Part shown: positions 58,790 to 64,000 of the stretch, piece by piece
How the letters are laid out: every line of letters starts with the position of its first letter
Numbering within the stretch: position 1 is the stretch's first letter
Assembly: GCA_037349315.1 (NCBI GenBank)
Contig: JBAIAC010000026.1
Coordinates: 1,612,001 to 1,676,000 of the forward strand
Length of the DNA stretch: 64,000 nucleotides
Source of the DNA: Chelydra serpentina
Taxonomy: Eukaryota; Chordata; Testudines; Chelydridae
Direction: 5' to 3'
Notes under the pieces: generated by a model
Database searches by the model: none
Seen by the model: only the letters and a program-made list of their open reading frames with translations
Told to the model about the DNA's origin: nothing
Program-made: the position numbers and the translations under genes

Positions 58790-59736
58790 ATCGTCCTTAA
58801 AATGTGGGAAATATTGTTAGTTTTTATATAATCAGTAGTATATCTAGAGGCGCATCTGTCTTATTAACTCTGTTTTCTCCTAGAGCTCCAGGAAGAAATC
58901 AGAGCCAGTGTGAAATAGGCTGTCCAGCACCGTCTGTGATAAGGGTAGCATAAAATCCCTCCTGAGTAGCTGTACTGAATTTTTACCTGTAAGGGGTTAA
59001 GAAGCTCAAATAACCTGGTTGGCACCTGACCAAAAGGACCAATAAGAAAAGATGATACTTTTAACTCTGCGGGGGGAGGCTTTTTTTGTGCTCTCTTTGT
59101 TTGTTCCCTCTCTGGATGGAGAGAGAGACCAGGCAGGTAAAACATCTCCTGAAAACACACCTGAAATGATTCATCGAAAATCACAGAAATTGTAAGTAGG
59201 GGCAAGGAAATGTGTTAGATTACCTTTTGTTTCAGCTTGTTAATTTTCCCTATGTTCAGAGGTAATTTCATTCCTGTTTTGTAACTGGGAAGCAGAGCCA
59301 GAGGGGAATCCTCTGTGTTTTAAAACTTATTTACCCTGTAAAGTTATCTTCCATCCTGATTTTGCAGGTGTGATTCTCTTACATTTTTACAAATAAAATT
59401 CTTCTTTTAAGAACCTGATTGATTTTCAGTGTCCTAAAAACCAAGGGGTTTGGTCTGTAATCACATTGTAACCAATTGGTTAGTATATTATTCTCAAGCT
59501 TCCCCAGGAAAAGGGGCTTGGGGGATATTTTTGGGGGGATAGGGCTCCAAGTGACCCTTCCCTGAATTTTTGTGTAAATCACTTGGTGGTGGCAGCAATA
59601 CCGTCCAAGGACAAGGAAAGGATTTGTGCCTTGGGGAAGTTTTTAACCTAAGCTGGTATAAATAAGCTTAGGGGGTCTTTCATCTGAGTCCCCACATCTG
59701 TACCCCAGAGTTCAGAGTGGGGAGGGAACCCCGACA
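58790..59736 (+). mobile_element. 3' LTR region of the Gmr1-like gypsy element
   Basis: Non-coding sequence after the pol end, matching the truncated LTR at 17.94-18.67 kb and ending CCCCGACA like that copy's CCCTGACA. AATAAA lies near 59391. The LTR start could be near 58818 or 58911; the exact base is not clear. No 5' LTR is present in the window. Confidence 0.75.
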
Positions 59737-60511
59737 AGTCAGCATGCTTGTCTGCCAGCGGGGAGAGCACTGACTTCTCGCCCCTCATGCAGGCTGCCAG
59801 GGTTACCCTCCACTGGGCGGGGGAGCAGGGGCTGCCCTTCTGCCGCAGGGTTTAATGGTGCCATCAAGGGAGGCCAGCGGCTCCCTGTGTCCCCCGCTCG
59901 ATGTGCTGACTGGCCCCAGGACGACAGGCTCTGCCCATGGATGTTTAGAACATTCCCTGACATTTGGGGCAGATCAATGCGAAGTTCAAATGCGCTCCCA
60001 TGACGGGCAGAGAGCGGGATGGGGAAATGCCGCTGGGCTGAGTGTACGGCCGGCGCGAGCTCGGCCACCGAGGAGCGGGGCCAGCAGCAGGAGTCCCGGC
60101 AGCTCTCTGCGGACCCAGCAAGGGCTCCCGAGGCCACAGGCTAAGCACTGGGATGGGTCGGGCCCAGTGTTCAGGCCCATCAGTTTTCTCTTGTGGGGTG
60201 AGTAGAAGGAGCTGCTGCTGCTGGTCTCTCCTGGAGGGCGTCTTCCCCATAAATCTGCAGCTCTCCTTGCACAGAAAGGTCTGTGTGTGTGAGATGCACC
60301 AGCCCTCACCTCTGAGTTCCTCCAGCCAGACAAATAACACTTGTGGCCTCCTTAGCACCTCCCCATCCCCCAATGTGAGGGCGTGGTCACTTGAGGGACC
60401 AGAAACGTGTCCCAGCCCTAGTGCGGAAACACCCTCCGTCCCTCTGTGAACAATGGGGCTCGTTCTGTCCTAATCACATTCCCATTGCTGCACCATGTAT
60501 GTGGAATAAAT
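59737..60511. other. Unassigned sequence
   Basis: About 775 bp, moderately GC-rich, with open frames on both strands but no recognised domain or repeat. Confidence 0.45.
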
Positions 60512-61745
60512 CATTAAATCATAGAATATCAGGGTTGGAAGGGACCTCAGGAGGTCATCTTGTCCAACCCCCTGCTCAAAGCAGGGCCAATCCCCAACTA
60601 AATCATCCCAGCCAGGGCTTTGTCAAGTCTGACCTTAAAAACCTTGAAGGAAGGAGATTCCATCACCTCCCTAGGCAACCCATTCCAGTGCTTCACCACC
60701 TTCCTAGAGAAAAAGTTTGTCCTAATATCCAATCTAAACCTCCCCCACTACAACTTGAGAACATTACTCCTTGTTCTGTCATCTGCTACCACTGAGAACA
60801 GTCAAGATCCATTCTCTTTGGAACCCCCTTTCAGGTAGTTGAAAGCAGCTATCAAATCCCCCCTCATGCTTCTCTTCTGCAGACTAAATAATCCCAGTTC
60901 CCTCAGCCACTCCTCATAAACCATGTGCTCCAGCCCCCTAATCATTTTTGTTGCCCTCCGTTGGACTCTTTCCAATTTATCCACACCCTTCTTGTAGTTT
61001 GGGGCTCAAAAATGGACACAATACTCCAGATGAGGCCTCACTTATGCCGAATAGAGGGGAATGATCATGTCCCTCGATCTGCTGGCAATGCGCCTACTTA
61101 TACAGCTAAAAATGCTGTTAGCCTTCTTGGCAACAAGAGCACACTGTTGGGGAGGAATAGCTCAGTGGTTTGAGCATTGGCTTGCTAAACCGAAGATTGT
61201 GAGTTCAATCCTTGAGAGGGCTATTTAGGGGTCTGGGGCAAAAATTGTGGATTGGTCCTTCTTTGAGCAGGGGGTTGGACTAGATGACTTCCTATGATCC
61301 ATTCCAGCCCTGATATTCTATGGTTCTGTTACACATATCCATCTTCTCATCCACTGTAACCCCTAGGTCCTTTTCTGCAGAATTGCTGCCCAGTCACTCG
61401 GCCCCTAGTCTGTAGCTGTGCATGTGATTCTTCTGTCCTAAGTGAAGGACTCTGCACTTGTCCTTGTTGAACCGCATCAGATTTCTTTAGGCCCAATCCT
61501 CTAATTTGTCTAGGTCCCTCTGTATCCTATCCCTACCCTCCAGCGTATCTACCACTCCTCCCAGTTTATTGTACTCAGCAAACCTGCTGAGGGTGCAATC
61601 CACGCCATCCTCCAGATCGTTAATGAAGATATTGAACAAAACCGACCCCAAGACCGGCCTTTGGGGCACTCCACTTGATACCGGCTGCCAACTAGACATG
61701 GAGCCATTGATCACTACCTGTTGAGCCTAATGATCTAGCCAGCTT
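60512..61745 (-). mobile_element. CR1 LINE, RT C-terminal part, cut by a SINE
   Basis: 3' end at 60512-60545, then on the - strand [17 protein letters not shown] (60900s), further RT sequence, and after the SINE the segment [26 protein letters not shown] (61600-61680) with FAEYNKLGG in place of FADDTKLGG. Multiple frame breaks; older than the copy at 57.4 kb. Confidence 0.88.
61149..61327 (+). mobile_element. tRNA-derived SINE inside the CR1
   Basis: Complete SINE: ATAGCTCAGTGGTTTGAGC, ATTGTGAGTTCAATCC, body, and CR1-derived tail ending TGATATTCTATGG. ctgtt at both borders may be a short duplication. It interrupts the CR1 at the codons for the segment after NGILGC. Confidence 0.9.
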
Positions 61746-61751
61746 TCTATC

Positions 61752-61940
61752 TAGGGATAGCTCAGTGGTTTGAGCATTGGCCTGCTAAACCCAGGGTTGT
61801 GAGTTCAATCCTTGAGGGGGCCATTTGGGGATATGGGGCAAAAATTGGGGCTTGGTCCTGCTTTGAGCAGCGGGTTGGACTAGATGACCTACTAAGGTCC
61901 CTTCCAACCCTGATATTCTATGATTCTATGATGATTCTAT
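61752..61940 (+). mobile_element. tRNA-derived SINE, complete
   Basis: Head GGATAGCTCAGTGGTTTGAGC and GGTTGTGAGTTCAATCC, body GGGGCCATTTGGGGATATGG, tail TTGGACTAGATGACC and ATTCTATGATTCTATGATGATTCTATGAT. Close to the 32.0-kb copy, so relatively young. It directly follows the CR1 5' edge. Confidence 0.92.
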
Positions 61941-63957
61941 GATACCTTGTGGTCCTCCCTGGGTGTAGTGGGCTCTTAGCTTCACACCTCAGTTCAATTC
62001 TCCCCCAAACAGCCTAGTGATGCCCTGATGGGTTCCGGAGATGGGGAGTGAAGCCCACCCTTCTCTGCTCGGCTGTTATGCATGTTGGTGTGACAGATAC
62101 GCCAGTCCTTACTGAATTAAGCTCAAGTATCTTAGGAGACTGTCGTGTTAAAAATGCAAATGCTTCTGTATTATCGTGGTCTGGGACGTATCATCTTTTG
62201 AGGAGACAGGATGAATGCAAACACTGGGAAATGGATGTGCTTCAAGGCTGCTTTTAAAACAATGGACCAGACAGGCTGATCTTTGGGGGAGTTCCTAGGG
62301 AACACGTGTGGGGAGGAGAGATCTTCAACCACAGCCCTTGTGGGAGTTGGGTGATCTCTGGTGAGCACACGGGTGGGTTCTTGTGTTGTTTTCTCTGTAA
62401 CGCTTCACCTGAAGGATAAATGTGCTCGCTTAGGAAGGGCTGTGGGGAGCTTAACTGGGGCATTACCTAGCTGGGGGATAGCAGAGTGCAGGCAGGGAGC
62501 TGTGCAGCCGGGAAACACCCCGCTCAGAGGGGAGAGAGACGTGTCCCCACCCAAGAGCGGTGACAGCGAGGCGCCTGGAGTCTAGTGTGGGTGACCCCTC
62601 TGGGGGAATACAGGTGCCCTGCAGTGTGATAACATGGTGCATTTTTAAACCATGGTGCGTGATGGGCCTGCCCCATAGGCATCCCCATGGCCTGTCCAGA
62701 GTGGTTTATTGCAGGGGCTGTGGGATAACTTACTTAGTGACCGGACACTCTCTCCCCCTGGCAGACCATCCTGGTGCCCTGGAGAAACGTTGCCTGCTGT
62801 GTCAGCTCCAGTGCTCCCCACTGCCAGCCCCTGGCTGCACCCTGCCCCGTCGCTGTTGCTCTCTGAACCCTTCGCAGACGTCTGGCCTTGGGGAGCTCGG
62901 GCTCCCTCGTGCTCAGCTCTTCGGGCACTTAGACACCTGGGGCCAAATCCCAAAGCAGTGGAAGTGTTTCCAAAGCGTTCAAAGCCGCAGGGGGCACCAC
63001 ACATCTCACCGCGGCAGAGGGGCTCTACAGGGGAATGGCAGGAAGGTGGAACTGAGCACATGGCCCAAACCCATGGGACGCAGCCAGGGGCTCCCCACGC
63101 AGCACTGGGCAGCTGGGAAGGCCTGTTGGGGGAGGGGCACTGAAACCAAGCTTCCGCCCCATCTCCCGCTCTGACCCATAGCAACCTGTAACCATAGCAA
63201 CGCCCCACACAGCCATGGGGGCACCGAGCATCCCCTAGCAACCACAGAGACATGACTAGATGGGCTAGAGAGGCCACTGCTGTGTGCAGAATTTATGGGC
63301 TTCGTCCCTCTGAAAGCAGCACAAGGCACAAGACGAGACGCTGAACAGGAGGGCGGGTGGGAAACGGGAGGACGGACGCGCTGAGCGTGCTGGCCCGGTG
63401 CTCTTCGGCAGTTACATCCGACTGACTTGGCGGGGTCTGAGCCCCGAAGAGGTACACACCAATAACCACCCACCAAAGCCACTCTGCTGCCCACGGAGAG
63501 CCAGGTGGGAGGACGGGAGCTGTGCTAGGGCCTGAGAAAACCATGAGCCCCCAAAGGGCTCCAGCATTTGGAAAAGGGAAGAGGAGAGTCGGAGGGGGGG
63601 GGGGGCCACCAGGCTGATAGAGCTGCAGTATGAGCAGGGGAGAGCGCCAGGGAGTGGGACCTGAGAGGACCAGGGTGTGACTTGGAGCCGCTGAGGCCCA
63701 GAGAGGAGGGGAGGGAGCGGGACTGGGGGGCAGGAGGGATCTGGGAGGGGACTGGGAAGGCAGGTGGGCAGGGCCACTGGGAAAGGGTAGGTGGGGGGAG
63801 ATGGTTAGACAGGGGAGAGCCACATGCAGAGCGAGCTGGGACGTGAAGAGGCGAGGCAGGGACAGCAAAGCTCACGGGCTGGGCCCAGCCTGGCCGGCTG
63901 GAGAGAAGCTGCTGGGAGATGTCGACAGAGCACTGCAGAACCTGAGGGGTGGGTGAC
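61941..63957. other. Unassigned sequence, 2.0 kb
   Basis: No repeat or gene was recognised. The right part (63300-63950) is G-rich with purine tracts, which yields long Pro/Ser-rich frames on the - strand that look like composition artefacts. A host exon cannot be excluded, but no splice-bounded frame with a domain was found. Confidence 0.45.
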
Positions 63958-64000
63958 AAACTCCCTGGCCATTATCTTTGACAAATCATGGCAATCGGGG
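63958..64000 (+). mobile_element. CR1 LINE fragment cut by the window end
   Basis: The last 40 bases encode [12 protein letters not shown], a CR1 RT segment also present near 15720-15760 on the - strand. Being on the + strand, the copy would run on beyond the window. Confidence 0.8.

Noticed and set aside
59739..60449. Overlapping open frames on both strands at 59.7-60.4 kb
   Set aside because: Open in several frames and both strands, no recognisable motif, no promoter or polyadenylation context.
63293..63959. Long Pro/Ser/Leu-rich - frames at the right end
   Set aside because: They come from a G-rich + strand with purine tracts; no domain, no splice-bounded structure, and three frames are open at once.

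Overview
The window is vertebrate nuclear DNA and almost certainly from a turtle. The signs are many CR1 LINE copies ending in the CATAGAAT-type 3' repeat, tRNA-derived SINEs whose tail matches the CR1 3' end (the arrangement known as the tortoise Pol III SINE), and Harbinger, hAT, Penelope-like, Tx1 and Ty3/gypsy elements, with almost no host coding sequence. The species cannot be fixed from the sequence.

One host gene is intact: a six-exon short-chain dehydrogenase/reductase (SDR) of the C-factor/sniffer-like carbonyl reductase type, on the + strand at 2157-10685. Its spliced product is 258 residues, all splice phases agree, and it has a TATA box upstream and AATAAA downstream. Its introns hold a 550-bp solo LTR with a 5-bp target duplication only 26 bp from the exon 2 boundary, a CR1, a SINE that starts within the donor site of exon 4, and a hAT element with a 49-bp minisatellite. 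A decayed piece of a second SDR gene lies at 52.7-53.2 kb.

Layout. 0-2 kb: CR1 split by an LTR-like insert. 2-10.8 kb: SDR gene. 11-18 kb: Harbinger MITE, Ty3/gypsy fragment A, and stacked CR1 copies including one long ORF2. 18-25 kb: gypsy LTR, two Tx1 LINE pieces, CR1 ORF1 pieces and another MITE. 25-28 kb: gypsy copy B cut by a hAT. 28-33 kb: rearranged CR1, hAT transposase remnant, and a CR1/hAT/SINE nest. 34-37 kb: Penelope-like element. 38-43 kb: Harbinger copy 1. 43.9-51.1 kb: gypsy copy C containing Harbinger copy 2. 51-53.7 kb: CR1, SDR relic and a shared repeat. 53.7-59.7 kb: a second gypsy lineage whose integrase lies before its reverse transcriptase, cut by four younger insertions. 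60-62 kb: CR1 with SINEs. 62-64 kb: no recognised feature until a CR1 edge at the very end.

The most interesting object is the Harbinger pair. Each copy encodes the expected transposase (+) and Myb/SANT-like protein (- strand, two exons), plus a third 96-codon frame on the + strand inside the intron of the Myb-like gene. That frame is uninterrupted in both copies, identical in length and about 71 percent identical in protein, while in copy 2 the other two genes are broken. All coordinates and comparisons were made by eye; element ends without a stated target duplication are approximate.
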